Numbered from the stretch's first letter, positions 35,837-45,163 are shown. The stretch: DNA of 64,000 nt from Flavobacterium sp. (GCF_027484205.1 NZ_JAIXUB010000004.1:1-64000); one strand, 5' to 3'. Program-made: numbers and translations. The notes: generated from the sequence alone by a model not told the origin.

Positions 35837-37094
35837 AAAAATTATTGTAAGCATTAGCTTATTTCTTTCGGTAGTTGCATTTGCACAAGAAAGCACTTCT
35901 TCGCCTTATTCTTTTTATGGTCTTGGTGATGTTCGTTTTAAAGGAACAATAGAAAACAGAGCAATGGGTGGATTGTCGGTTTTAGGAGATAGTATTCACA
36001 TTAATCTTCAAAATCCTGCTTTGCAATCTAATTTAAAATTGACCACTTTTGCAATTGGTGGAACTTATTCACCAACAACTCTTAAAACTGATTCTGAGAA
36101 AGAAAAATCAAGAAGAACAGGTTTAGATTATCTAGCTGTTGCTATTCCATTAAATAAAATGGCATTCAGTTTAGGTTTAATTCCATACTCTTCTGTGGGT
36201 TACAAAATAAGAACAACCGAAGTTGATCCTGCTACAGACGAAATAACCCAGCTTAATGACTATTCTGGAGAAGGCGGAATCAATAAAGTTTTTCTAGGTT
36301 ATAGCTATCAATTAACATCAAAATTTAGTGTTGGAGCAGATTTACAATATAATTTTGGAAGAATTGAAACCAAAAGTTTAACTTATCGTGATGAAGTTCA
36401 ATTTGGAACAAGAGAGTTAAACACATCTGACGTATCGGGTGTTAATTTTAATACCGGAATTGGTTTCAATTCAAAATTGAATAAAAAATTAACTATTTTT
36501 AGCGGAATTACTTTTAGTCCAAAGTCAACATTAAAATTGAATAACGAAAGAAGTATAGCTACTGTACAATTTTCGTCAGTTGGAGGTGAGGTTGCTATAG
36601 ATGAAGCAGAAAATATTGATGTTGATGATTCAACATTAACTTTCCCATCTAAATTAGCTTTCAGTACAGCAATTGGCGAAGTAAAAAAATGGTCTATTGG
36701 TGGTGAAGTTACGCTTCAAGGTACAAGTGATTTAGGTAGTAGATTTAATGATATCGATAACGTAGCATATGAAAATTCTGTAAAATACAGTATTGGTGGT
36801 TATTACATTCCAAAATACAATTCGTTTACAAATTATTTTAACAAAATTGTTTACCGTGGAGGATTTAGATATGAAAACACAGGTTTAGTTTTAAACAATG
36901 AATCTATTAAAGATTATGCTTTAACTTTAGGTTTAGGATTACCTTTAGGAGGAACATTTTCAAATATTAATATCGGGTTAGAATTTGGAAAAAGAGGAAC
37001 TACAAATGCAGGTTTAGTTCAAGAAAATTATACAAACATTAGTATCGGATTATCGTTCAACGATAAATGGTTCAAAAAAGCTAAATACGACTAA
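35829..37094 (+). CDS. Outer membrane beta-barrel protein
   Basis: 421 aa with signal peptide (MIKKIIVSISLFLSVVAFAQ). The rest shows alternating beta strands, many Gly/aromatic turns and strands such as FSVGADLQYNFGRIE and FSNINIGLEFGKRG, ending in a strand-like segment with KAKYD. It resembles uncharacterised flavobacterial outer membrane proteins of the FadL/PorV-like size class; substrate unknown. The overlap with coaX and the 15-base gap to the TPR gene point to one transcript. Confidence 0.72.
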   Translation: MIKKIIVSISLFLSVVAFAQESTSSPYSFYGLGDVRFKGTIENRAMGGLSVLGDSIHINLQNPALQSNLKLTTFAIGGTYSPTTLKTDSEKEKSRRTGLDYLAVAIPLNKMAFSLGLIPYSSVGYKIRTTEVDPATDEITQLNDYSGEGGINKVFLGYSYQLTSKFSVGADLQYNFGRIETKSLTYRDEVQFGTRELNTSDVSGVNFNTGIGFNSKLNKKLTIFSGITFSPKSTLKLNNERSIATVQFSSVGGEVAIDEAENIDVDDSTLTFPSKLAFSTAIGEVKKWSIGGEVTLQGTSDLGSRFNDIDNVAYENSVKYSIGGYYIPKYNSFTNYFNKIVYRGGFRYENTGLVLNNESIKDYALTLGLGLPLGGTFSNINIGLEFGKRGTTNAGLVQENYTNISIGLSFNDKWFKKAKYD

Positions 37095-37109
37095 TTAAAA
37101 TAGCATGTT

Positions 37110-38372
37110 ATGAAGAAATTGTGTTTTATAGTAAGTGTTTTTTTTACAGGAATTTTGTTCTCACAAGAAATCAATTGTGTTGAAAAACAAAAGCAATTGT
37201 CTTCATTAATCAATGATAAAGACTACAAGCAAGCTAATTTACTTTTGTCTGAAATTAAAACTATTTGTTCATCAAAATCAGAAGAGTTTTTTTATTTAGG
37301 AATAAATGTTCTTCAATATAATGTTGACATTGCATCAAATGAAACTAAGGAAAAAGAAATCAGAGAATTAATAAAGTTCTATGATTTATATGATAAAAAT
37401 TTCCCTCAAAACAAAAACGGAAATTCTATCAACAAAGCAATGCTTCTTTTTGATAATGGAATTGCTAATCAAGATGAAATTTATTCTAATTTAGATAAAT
37501 CTTTTCAAAAAGATAAATTTCAATTTTCTAATCCAAATGCTTTATTCACTTATTTCAAGATGTTTAAAGAAAAATATGGCGATAAGAAAAATGCCATTAC
37601 ATTCGATAAATTTATTGAAACCTACGGACAAGTTCTTGCTGTAATTGAAAAAAATAAAACAGCTTTTCCTGATAAAGCAGTCGAATTTGAAAATGCAAAA
37701 TTGGCAACAAATTCAATCGTAAGAGAAGATTTTACTAAAGAAAATTTAGTATCCTATTCTGAAAACAATTTCAAACAAAATGCAAATAATGTTGAGTGGC
37801 TTTCCTCAATTGCGGCTTTACTTTTTGTCAATGCATCCGAATCATCAATATTTGGAGCTATTGCGTCTCAGTTAAATTCGTTAAACCCAACTTCAAAATC
37901 GTTATATTATTTAGCTGATTTCAATTTGAAAAATAAAAATCAGGAAAAAGCTATCGATTTATTAGAAAAATCGGCAGAACTTTCAATTGAAAAAAACGAA
38001 AAGAGTCAAATATATTTAACTTTAGCTAATATGTTTGCTACAAGAGACAAATCAAAATCTAAAGAGTTTATCAAAAAGATTATGGAAATAAGCCCTGAAA
38101 GAGGCGATGTGTATCTTCTTTTAGCAAGTTTATATTCAAATTCAATCAACGAATGCGCAACTACAGAAATTGAAAAAAAAGCAATAAACCGATTAGCTAA
38201 AATTACTGCAGAAACAGCAGCTAAAGTGGAACCACGATTCAAATCTTCGTTGCCTGGTATTGCAAAAAAATATGCTAATCAAGAGTTAACTGCAGACGAA
38301 ATGAAGCAAGTTAAAAAGTCTGGCGGAAGCATAACAATCAATTGTTGGATTAACGAAAAAGTGAAGTTTTAA
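37110..38372 (+). CDS. TPR-repeat secreted protein
   Basis: 420 aa with signal peptide (MKKLCFIVSVFFTGILFSQ). The body is all-helical; the C-terminal half contains TPR-like pairs (KSLYYLADFNLKNKNQEKAIDLLEKSAEL; GDVYLLLASLYSNS), given here in parts. It is probably periplasmic and binds other proteins. Its place between an outer membrane barrel and LptC suggests a job in envelope assembly, by inference. Confidence 0.72.
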   Translation: MKKLCFIVSVFFTGILFSQEINCVEKQKQLSSLINDKDYKQANLLLSEIKTICSSKSEEFFYLGINVLQYNVDIASNETKEKEIRELIKFYDLYDKNFPQNKNGNSINKAMLLFDNGIANQDEIYSNLDKSFQKDKFQFSNPNALFTYFKMFKEKYGDKKNAITFDKFIETYGQVLAVIEKNKTAFPDKAVEFENAKLATNSIVREDFTKENLVSYSENNFKQNANNVEWLSSIAALLFVNASESSIFGAIASQLNSLNPTSKSLYYLADFNLKNKNQEKAIDLLEKSAELSIEKNEKSQIYLTLANMFATRDKSKSKEFIKKIMEISPERGDVYLLLASLYSNSINECATTEIEKKAINRLAKITAETAAKVEPRFKSSLPGIAKKYANQELTADEMKQVKKSGGSITINCWINEKVKF

Positions 38373-38379
38373 TATAAAT

Positions 38380-38928
38380 ATGATTAAAAAAACAACATTT
38401 TTTATTTTCTCAATTCTATTTGGAATTCTTTTTTTATCTTCTTGCGAAAGTAATTTCAAAGAAGTTCAAAAATCTAATTTTGTCGAGTTTACACCTAGTG
38501 GTGAAGCAGATTCTATAAATTTGAAATACACCGATTCAGGAAAAATTAAATCAATTTTAGTTTCTCCAAAAATGCTAGATTATGCAACAGTTGAATTTCC
38601 TTTTACAGAATTTCCTAAAGGAATAAAAGTGACAATGTATGATGAAGGAGGAAAAAAGACCTATGTTACATCAAAATATGCGGTTTCATTTAAAAACACT
38701 GATTTAATTGATTTACAAGGAAGTGTTAAAATAACAAATGATGCTGGACAGCTTTTTGAAACGGAACAATTGTATTTTGATCAAAAAAATGAATGGTTTT
38801 ATACCGAAAGAAGATTCAAGTTTACAGATCCAAAAGGATTTACTTTTGGCGAAGGTGTTGACTTTAGTAAAGATTTCAAAATAATTAATTCGCAACGAAT
38901 AAACGGCGAAGTTGAAAACTCAAATTAA
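38380..38928 (+). CDS. lptC: LPS export component LptC, lipoprotein form
   Basis: 182 aa. A signal ending LFLSSC gives a lipoprotein form, usual in Bacteroidota. The LptC/OstA-like fold shows repeated beta segments: SGKIKSILVSPKMLDY, FPFTEFPKGIKVTMYDEGGK and LIDLQGSVKITNDAGQ. It takes lipopolysaccharide from the inner membrane LptBFG complex towards LptA. It follows the TPR gene by 7 bases. Confidence 0.82.
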   Translation: MIKKTTFFIFSILFGILFLSSCESNFKEVQKSNFVEFTPSGEADSINLKYTDSGKIKSILVSPKMLDYATVEFPFTEFPKGIKVTMYDEGGKKTYVTSKYAVSFKNTDLIDLQGSVKITNDAGQLFETEQLYFDQKNEWFYTERRFKFTDPKGFTFGEGVDFSKDFKIINSQRINGEVENSN

Positions 38929-38930
38929 CT

Positions 38931-39137
38931 ATGAATTATTTAAATATAACAAAATACATCTATTTAGCTATTGGTTTTATAATGGTTTATGATACAATTT
39001 CAAAATGGAATAATGATCCAAAACCCTATTTAAGTATCATGCTAGCCGCAATGGCATTTTTTCTTTTTTTCTTTAGAAGTAAGTTTGGTAAAAAATTTGA
39101 AGAAAGAAAAAAACAACAAAATCAAACTAAATCTTAA
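38931..39137 (+). CDS. Small membrane protein, unknown function
   Basis: 68 aa with two membrane segments (ITKYIYLAIGFIMVYDTI and SIMLAAMAFFLFFF) and a highly basic tail (RSKFGKKFEERKKQQNQTKS). It starts 2 bases after lptC and its stop touches the next gene's ATG, so it is translated as part of the operon. Not recognised beyond that. Confidence 0.7.
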   Translation: MNYLNITKYIYLAIGFIMVYDTISKWNNDPKPYLSIMLAAMAFFLFFFRSKFGKKFEERKKQQNQTKS

Positions 39138-40397
39138 ATGGAAATTGCAGTAATAATTATATGTTTATTACTTTCAGCTTTCTTTTCAGGAATGGAAATT
39201 GCTTATATTTCCTCCAATAAAATTTATCTTGAAATTGAGAAAAAGCAAGATAACTTCCTTTCAAAAATTCTAACTAAAATTACCGAAAAACCTTCAAAAT
39301 TTATTGCAACAATGCTTGTTGGAAACAATATAGCTATTGTAATTTATGGGTTTTTTATGGGAGATTTATTAATGAATTGGATAAATTCATTCGACTTTCA
39401 ACTATCTGAATTTTCTAATGTTTTACTTCAAACAATTATTTCAACTCTAATAATCTTAATTACTTCTGAGTTTTTGCCTAAAGTTTTTTTTCAGATTTAT
39501 GCCAATAGTTTAATTAAGTTTTTTGCTATACCAAGTTATTTCTTCTATGTAGTTTTTAATTACATATCTACTTTTATCATTTGGATTTCCGATTTTATTC
39601 TAAAAAAATTCTTTAAAACAGAAGGCGATTATGTTCCGTCATTTTTTAGTAAAGTCGAATTGGGAAATTATATTAACGAACAAATGAGTGCTGTTGAAAA
39701 TAACCAAGAAGTAGATTCTGAAATTCAAATATTTCAAAATGCTTTAGAGTTTTCAGGAGTAAAAGCACGAGAAATAATGACGCCAAGAACAGAATTAGTT
39801 GCTATTGAGTTGCATAGTCCTGTTTCAGAATTAAGGGAATTATTTATTGAAACTGGATATTCTAAAATATTAGTTTATCAAAATTCTCTTGATGATATTA
39901 TCGGTTATGTACATTCATTTGAATTGTTTAAAAAACCACGAAGCATTAAAGCTATTATGATTGCTGTAGAGTATGTGCCTGAAACAATTTTCATAAAAGA
40001 TGTTTTAAATCTTTTGACGAAAAAGAGAAAAAGTGTTGCAGTAATTCTAGACGAATACGGAGGAACATCAGGAATAATTACGGTAGAAGACATTGTTGAA
40101 GAGCTTTTTGGTGAAATTGAAGATGAACATGATAATGATGAAGAGTTTGTTGAAAATCAAATTGATGAAAATAATTATTTGTTTTCAGCAAGACTAGATG
40201 TTGCTTATATAAATGAGGAATATAAACTAAATATTCCTGAAAGTGATTCTTACGGAACTCTTGGAGGATTTATTGTTAATTCATCAAAAGAAATTCCTCT
40301 AAAAGGTGACCAAATCGTAATAGAAAACTTTCACTTTACAATTGAAGAAGCTTCAAATACTAAAATAGATTTGGTTAAATTGACTATAATTGACTAA
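39138..40397 (+). CDS. CNNM/CorC-type hemolysin family protein with CBS domains
   Basis: 419 aa. An N-terminal DUF21/CNNM membrane domain (about 1-150, with LLSAFFSGMEIAYISSNK) is followed by a CBS pair (IMTPRTELVAIELHSPV; VILDEYGGTSGIITVEDIVEELFGEIEDE, shown in part) and a CorC_HlyC C-terminal domain. Such proteins are linked to magnesium or cobalt efflux; the GldE gliding protein belongs to the same family, but no gld neighbour is seen here. Start directly at the end of the small membrane protein gene. Confidence 0.85.
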   Translation: MEIAVIIICLLLSAFFSGMEIAYISSNKIYLEIEKKQDNFLSKILTKITEKPSKFIATMLVGNNIAIVIYGFFMGDLLMNWINSFDFQLSEFSNVLLQTIISTLIILITSEFLPKVFFQIYANSLIKFFAIPSYFFYVVFNYISTFIIWISDFILKKFFKTEGDYVPSFFSKVELGNYINEQMSAVENNQEVDSEIQIFQNALEFSGVKAREIMTPRTELVAIELHSPVSELRELFIETGYSKILVYQNSLDDIIGYVHSFELFKKPRSIKAIMIAVEYVPETIFIKDVLNLLTKKRKSVAVILDEYGGTSGIITVEDIVEELFGEIEDEHDNDEEFVENQIDENNYLFSARLDVAYINEEYKLNIPESDSYGTLGGFIVNSSKEIPLKGDQIVIENFHFTIEEASNTKIDLVKLTIID

Positions 40398-40465
40398 AAA
40401 ATAAAAAAAATCACTTTTTTATTGAAATTATAACTTCACTATTATAATTATTTCACAGATAATTG

Positions 40466-40473
40466 TATTTTCG
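40466..40473 (+). promoter_or_regulatory. Near-consensus -7 box for the PpiD-like gene
   Basis: TATTTTCG differs by one base from TAnnTTTG and lies 31 bases before the ATG at 40505, in the 107-base gap after the CNNM gene. Confidence 0.3.
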
Positions 40474-40504
40474 CAAACTGAAATAAAAATTAACATATAT
40501 AAAA

Positions 40505-42598
40505 ATGGCAGTTTTACAAAAAATTAGAAAGCGTTCAGGTTTACTTTTAATAGTTATCGGGTTTTCATTATTAGCTTTTGTTATTGGAGATTTAATCCAA
40601 GGTGGAAGTTTTAATCAAGTATCAAAAGACGTTGGAAGTATCAATGGAAAAGATGTTCCTTTTGAAGCTTTTAGAATAAAAGTTGCTAATATGGAGAAAA
40701 GTGGTCAAGGAACGACTACTACTCAAGCAGCTAATCAACTTTGGGATCAAGAAGTTGCTATTGCTTTACTTTCTGCAGAGTTTGAAAAATTAGGTCTTCG
40801 CGCAGGAGAAAAACACATTGTTGAAAATTTCAAAAACGATCCTAACATTGGACAAAATCCAGCATTCTTAAATGAATTAGGAAAATTTGATTTGAAAAAA
40901 TTTAAAGAATACTTTAAATCAAATCCTGAGCAAGCACTAGCTTTGAAAGATAGAGAAAAAGATGCTGAATTAAATGCTAAATATCAAATGTATGCTTCTT
41001 TAATAAAAGGAGGAATGTACACTACAAACGCAGATGGAAAATTCAAATATGAATTAGAAGCAAATAAAACTTCTTTTGATTATGTGGTTGCATTATATTC
41101 TTCTGTAAAAGATAGCGATATAAAAGTTACAGATGAAGATTATCTTAACTACATGCAAAAACATGAAAAGAGATTCAAATCTGACGGTACACGTGAAATC
41201 GAGTATGTTTTAGTAGAAGACAAACCGTCTAAAAAAGACGAAGACGAAGTTAAAACTAAAATTAATGCTTTATTAGTTGGAGGTCTTGTTTACAATGACG
41301 AAACAAAAGAAAACGATACTGTACCAAGTTTTAAAAATGCTTCAAATGTAGCTGAATTTGTTTCTGCTAATTCTGATATTCCTTATGATTCAACTTATGT
41401 TTCTAAACAAGATTTACCTGCTGAACATGCTGAGGCATTATTCAACTTGCCTGCAGGTGAAGTTTATGGACCATATATGAATGGAAAATACTACAGTATT
41501 TCTAAAGCAATGGGAAGAAAATCAGGTGCAAAAGCAAAAGCAAGTCACATCTTGATTAGTTGGGAAGGAACTCAAGTACCAAACAAAAAAGAAAAAAGAA
41601 CTAAAGAACAAGCTAAAGCTAAAGCTGACGGTTTGTTAGCTCAAGCATTAGCGGCGCCAGGAAATTTTGCAATTTTAGCTTTAACAAATTCTGATGATTC
41701 TTCTGCTCAACAAGGTGGAGATTTAGGAGTTTTTGGACCTGGACAAATGGTTAAACCATTTAATGATTTTGTTTTCAATAATCCTGTTGGAAAAATTGGT
41801 TTAGTTGAATCTGAATTTGGTTACCATATTATTAATGTTACAGATAAACAAGATGCAATTCGTTTAGCTACTGTTGCTCAAAAAATTATTCCATCAGAGC
41901 AAACAACAAATGAAGCTTTCACAAAAGCAACTAAGTTTGAAATGGATGCTGCTAATAAAGATTTTGCTGCTGTTGCAAAAGCTGCAGGATTAACAGTTAG
42001 TCCTTCAGTTAAAGCAAAACCAATGGACGAAAACTTTGGAACTGTTGGAAATCAAAGACAAATTGTAAAATGGGCTTATAGTGATGATACAAACATTGGT
42101 GATGTTAAACGTTTTGAAATTACTAATGTAGGTCATGTAATTGCTAAATTGAAAAAAGTAAATGAAAAAGGTTTAATGACTGTTGAAGAAGCTAAACCAA
42201 TGATTGAAAGTATCGTAAAAAACGAGAAAAAAGCTGAAAAATTAATTGCTAAAATGAAAGGTTCTTCTTTAGAAGCAATTGCAAAAGCAAATGCAACTAC
42301 TGTTCAACAAGCAGTTGATGTAACTGTTGATAATGCTACTTTAGCAAATGTTGGAGTTGAGCAAAAAGTTGTTGGAACTGCTTTTGGAACCGCAATTAAT
42401 AAAGTTTCTGCACCAATTCAAGGAAATACAGGAGTTTTTGTTGTAAAAACAAAATCGGTTGTAAAAGCTCCTAAAATTGCTGACTATTCTGCTTATGTTA
42501 ATAAACTAAAAGGAAATGCAGGTCAAGCTGCTGGAAGAGTTATTCCTGCGTTGAAAAATGATGCAAAAATTGAAGATAATAGATTAGAATTTTACTAG
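40505..42598 (+). CDS. PpiD/SurA-like peptidylprolyl isomerase
   Basis: 697 aa. A single N-terminal membrane segment (GLLLIVIGFSLLAFVIGDLI) anchors a periplasmic SurA_N-like chaperone domain (GSINGKDVPFEAFR onward), a parvulin domain near residues 345-460 (KASHILISWEGTQ; GGDLGVFGPGQMVKPFNDF; GYHIINVTDK) and a C-terminal helical/parvulin-like region. It helps folding of outer membrane and secreted proteins. Length of about 700 is usual in Flavobacteriaceae. A terminator follows. Confidence 0.9.
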   Translation: MAVLQKIRKRSGLLLIVIGFSLLAFVIGDLIQGGSFNQVSKDVGSINGKDVPFEAFRIKVANMEKSGQGTTTTQAANQLWDQEVAIALLSAEFEKLGLRAGEKHIVENFKNDPNIGQNPAFLNELGKFDLKKFKEYFKSNPEQALALKDREKDAELNAKYQMYASLIKGGMYTTNADGKFKYELEANKTSFDYVVALYSSVKDSDIKVTDEDYLNYMQKHEKRFKSDGTREIEYVLVEDKPSKKDEDEVKTKINALLVGGLVYNDETKENDTVPSFKNASNVAEFVSANSDIPYDSTYVSKQDLPAEHAEALFNLPAGEVYGPYMNGKYYSISKAMGRKSGAKAKASHILISWEGTQVPNKKEKRTKEQAKAKADGLLAQALAAPGNFAILALTNSDDSSAQQGGDLGVFGPGQMVKPFNDFVFNNPVGKIGLVESEFGYHIINVTDKQDAIRLATVAQKIIPSEQTTNEAFTKATKFEMDAANKDFAAVAKAAGLTVSPSVKAKPMDENFGTVGNQRQIVKWAYSDDTNIGDVKRFEITNVGHVIAKLKKVNEKGLMTVEEAKPMIESIVKNEKKAEKLIAKMKGSSLEAIAKANATTVQQAVDVTVDNATLANVGVEQKVVGTAFGTAINKVSAPIQGNTGVFVVKTKSVVKAPKIADYSAYVNKLKGNAGQAAGRVIPALKNDAKIEDNRLEFY

Positions 42599-42627
42599 TA
42601 GATTCTTTTCAAAATAATATTTAAAAA

Positions 42628-42658
42628 AAAACGTCTCAGCAATGAGACGTTTTTTTTG
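42628..42658. terminator. Bidirectional terminator between converging genes
   Basis: ACGTCTCA and TGAGACGT form an 8-bp stem (42631-42650), with an A-run on the left and a T-run on the right. It serves the PpiD-like gene and the GHMP kinase gene. Confidence 0.85.
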
Positions 42659-42660
42659 TA

Positions 42661-43575
42661 TTATAAAATCATATCTTTATAGGAAATAACTACTGAATAT
42701 CCTTTATTATTAAAGTATTCTATTGGATTTTCTTTTGAAATAGCTAAAACAAAATCGCCACCCCAAGCTCCAAGACTTTTAATCACACCTTGGAAATCAT
42801 CAAACAATGCTTCTTGAACCGTTTGGAGTTCTAAAACATTACTCATTTCTATTTCGTGCTTTTGCAGTGCTAAAGCAAATTCTTTTGGTTCGGTTGCGTC
42901 AATAACTGTCTTCGTAATAGAATCAATTATTTTTACTGTTTTACCAATATCACCTTGTTTATCAAGATAAGAAGCAATTGCAGATTTGCTACTTTGTTTT
43001 TTATTCAAATAAACAAAATGTATTTTATCAATAAAATTTGGTTCAAATGAAATTCTTTCAACTATTGGTTTTTCATTAACAAGTTGGTAAATAATAGCCG
43101 AATCATTTTGAGCACAAGCCAAGTCGTAACCACTTCCTCCAAAACTTCTTTTAAGCAATTCGTAGGCGTCAATTTCTAACCACTGAGCAATATTATTAAT
43201 AAGAGTAGAAGAAGTGCCTAAACCCCAAAATTTTGGGAATGTAAGTTCCGTAGTTATTTTATATCCTTTAGATTGTGTTATAAAATCTGAATTCATCAGA
43301 TAAGCTTCGTGTAAAATCTCAATTAAAGTGTTTTTGATGTTGTGAACTTCATTGTAATTTTTTTTCTCGATGATGCTAGAAAAAGGGATGTTGTCCTCAA
43401 ACCAAATACTTCCGTCATGATCGTGACTTCTCCATTGAATAACTTCATTTTCTGAAGATTCAATAATTAAATTTTGACCAAATTTTGTAGGTAGCGCTAA
43501 TGCTTTTGCACCATCAAGAACCACATATTCTCCTGTGATTAATAATTTTCCGTTGCTGTAAAATTCTTTTTTCAT
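42661..43575 (-). CDS. GYDIA family GHMP kinase
   Basis: 304 aa from the ATG at 43575. GHMP features: SNGKLLITGEYVVLDGAKAL at the N-terminus, the ATP-binding loop FWGLGTSSTLINNIAQW and the family signature GGSGYDLACAQ; the C-terminal GAWGGDFVLA glycine-rich block is present. It is probably a mevalonate-pathway kinase (mevalonate or phosphomevalonate), supported by HMG-CoA reductase next to it; exact substrate unknown. A TTG at 43605 would add ten residues (RLSDFVANT after the start), but these come from a CGCAAAGG-type repeat and are rejected. Confidence 0.85.
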   Translation of the reverse strand: MKKEFYSNGKLLITGEYVVLDGAKALALPTKFGQNLIIESSENEVIQWRSHDHDGSIWFEDNIPFSSIIEKKNYNEVHNIKNTLIEILHEAYLMNSDFITQSKGYKITTELTFPKFWGLGTSSTLINNIAQWLEIDAYELLKRSFGGSGYDLACAQNDSAIIYQLVNEKPIVERISFEPNFIDKIHFVYLNKKQSSKSAIASYLDKQGDIGKTVKIIDSITKTVIDATEPKEFALALQKHEIEMSNVLELQTVQEALFDDFQGVIKSLGAWGGDFVLAISKENPIEYFNNKGYSVVISYKDMIL

Positions 43576-43582
43576 AGTATTT

Positions 43583-43607
43583 GCCACAAAATCGCTAAGG
43601 CGCAAAG
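43583..43607 (+). repeat. Solo CGCAAAGG-type repeat, degenerate
   Basis: GCCACAAAATCGCTAAGGCG followed by CAAAG aligns with the repeat arms at 12528 and 15357. It lies 8 bases upstream of the GHMP kinase ATG. Confidence 0.6.
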
Positions 43608-43622
43608 TTTCATTTTATTATT

Positions 43623-43666
43623 TGTCACACTGAGCAAGCTTGCAATGAGTTTATCGAAGTGAAGTG
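43623..43666 (+). repeat. Possible dispersed repeat with inner palindrome
   Basis: TGTCACACTGAGC, then the palindrome GCAAGCTTGC, then ATCGAAGTGAAGTGC. The outer parts look like a CACACTGAG...TCGAAGTG repeat I recall from other flavobacterial genomes; only this one copy was noticed in the window. Confidence 0.4.
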
Positions 43667-43678
43667 CTTTTTACAAAA

Positions 43679-44995
43679 TTATTTCCTTAAATTTTCAATA
43701 AATTCAACAACTGCTGCATGAGAGATAGTGTTATTTTCAAAATGCTTTTTAATCATTTTTCGCTCTTCCTCAGAAGTTTGAAACTGATTTAAAATATTAT
43801 TAATATGCATTTTCATATGACCTTCTTGAATTCCGGTTGTGGTTAACGAACGCAAAGCTGCAAAATTTTGTGCTAAACCTGTTACAGCAACAATTTGCAT
43901 TAATTCATGTGCAGATGGTTTTCCTAATATTTGTAAAGCCATTTTTACTAACGGATGTAATGAAGTTAATCCGCCAACGGTTCCAAGTGCTAATGGAATT
44001 TCCATCCAAAAAGTAAAAATACCATTTTCAATTGTAGCATGCGATAGACTTGAATATTTTCCGTTTCGAGAAGCATAAGCATGAACGCCAGCTTCAACGG
44101 CACGAAAATCATTTCCTGTTGCAAGAATTACAGCATCAATTCCGTTCATGATTCCTTTATTGTGCGTTACTGCTCTAAAAGGTTCTATCTCTGCAATCTT
44201 AACAGCTTGAACAAATTTCTCTGCAAATTCATGAGGATTTGAAATATTTTTTTCAGCTAGTTCTTCCACTTTACAAGAAACTTCTGCTCGAACTATACAA
44301 TTAGGAACATAATTTGAAAGAATACTCATCACTACTTGGATGTTCTTTTCTTCCAAAGAAAAATCTTCATTATTTAGAGCTTCTTCTTTCAATGTTTTTG
44401 CAAATTGCTCTAAACAAGAATTTATAAAGTTAGCACCCATTGAATCTTTCGTTTCGAAAGTAGCATGCAATTGAAAGTAGTTTTCTAATTCGTTGGTTTT
44501 ATTTCTTAGTTCAATATCCAAAATTCCACCACCGCGTTTTTGCATGTTTTTGGTGATGCTTTCGGTTTCTTCAACCAATTTTGATTTTGTTGTTTTGAAG
44601 AATTTTTCTAATTTTTGAACATCACCTTTATAAATAAAATGTACTTGTCCAATTTTTTCAGAATTCAAAACAGTTGCTTTAAATCCTCCACGAGTACTCC
44701 AATATTTTGCTGATTTTGAAGCGGCAGCAACAACAGAACTCTCTTCAATAACCATTGGAACCGAATAATAGTTGTTGTTGATTAAAAAATTTGGTGCAAT
44801 TCCCATTGGTAAATAGAAATTAGTAATCGTATTCTCAATAAATTCATCGTGCAACTGTTGCAGCTTAGAATCAGAGTTCCAATATTGTTTTATGGTGGCA
44901 ATAGCTTCTGTTGGATTGGTAAAGTATTCAGTAGCAATCCAATTGATTTTTTCTTCTTTTGATAATTTTGAAAATCCAGCAACAGCGTTATTCAT
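43679..44995 (-). CDS. Hydroxymethylglutaryl-CoA reductase (degradative/class II type)
   Basis: 438 aa from the ATG at 44995. Catalytic and binding blocks: VIEESSVVAAASKSAKYWS with the active Glu, DSMGANFINSCLE, the Lys in THNKGIMNGIDAV, the Asp in GNDFRAVEAG and the C-terminal His in GHMKMHINN. The size and lack of membrane segments fit the soluble bacterial class II enzyme. It makes mevalonate from HMG-CoA for isoprenoid synthesis. A TTG at 45025 would add ten residues without support and is rejected. It lies upstream of the GHMP kinase on the same strand. Confidence 0.9.
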   Translation of the reverse strand: MNNAVAGFSKLSKEEKINWIATEYFTNPTEAIATIKQYWNSDSKLQQLHDEFIENTITNFYLPMGIAPNFLINNNYYSVPMVIEESSVVAAASKSAKYWSTRGGFKATVLNSEKIGQVHFIYKGDVQKLEKFFKTTKSKLVEETESITKNMQKRGGGILDIELRNKTNELENYFQLHATFETKDSMGANFINSCLEQFAKTLKEEALNNEDFSLEEKNIQVVMSILSNYVPNCIVRAEVSCKVEELAEKNISNPHEFAEKFVQAVKIAEIEPFRAVTHNKGIMNGIDAVILATGNDFRAVEAGVHAYASRNGKYSSLSHATIENGIFTFWMEIPLALGTVGGLTSLHPLVKMALQILGKPSAHELMQIVAVTGLAQNFAALRSLTTTGIQEGHMKMHINNILNQFQTSEEERKMIKKHFENNTISHAAVVEFIENLRK

Positions 44996-45022
44996 GTTCA
45001 AATGATTATTTCTTATTTTCAG

Positions 45023-45030
45023 CAAAGATA
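45023..45030 (-). promoter_or_regulatory. Candidate -7 box for the HMG-CoA reductase gene
   Basis: TATCTTTG on the minus strand matches TAnnTTTG, 28 bases before the ATG at 44995; no clear -33 box. Confidence 0.35.
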
Positions 45031-45048
45031 CGCTTTAGAATTAATTCT

Positions 45049-45056
45049 TATATTTG
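45049..45056 (+). promoter_or_regulatory. Candidate -7 box for the DPP-IV-type gene
   Basis: TATATTTG matches TAnnTTTG, 108 bases before the ATG at 45164, giving a long leader if used. Confidence 0.3.
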
Positions 45057-45163
45057 ATTTTGGAGTAATTTAAAAATACTAAAAACTGCATTTAACATAA
45101 AAATATGCCATTATTTGGGAATTTTTCACTAAAATTGAACTCGTTTTATAATCAATCAAAAAA

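Noticed and set aside
43576..43605. GHMP kinase start at TTG 43605
   Set aside because: The extra residues derive from the upstream repeat; MKKEFYSNGK at 43575 is the natural start.
44996..45025. HMG-CoA reductase start at TTG 45025
   Set aside because: The added segment has no conserved feature, and a -7 box at 45023-45030 overlaps this point.
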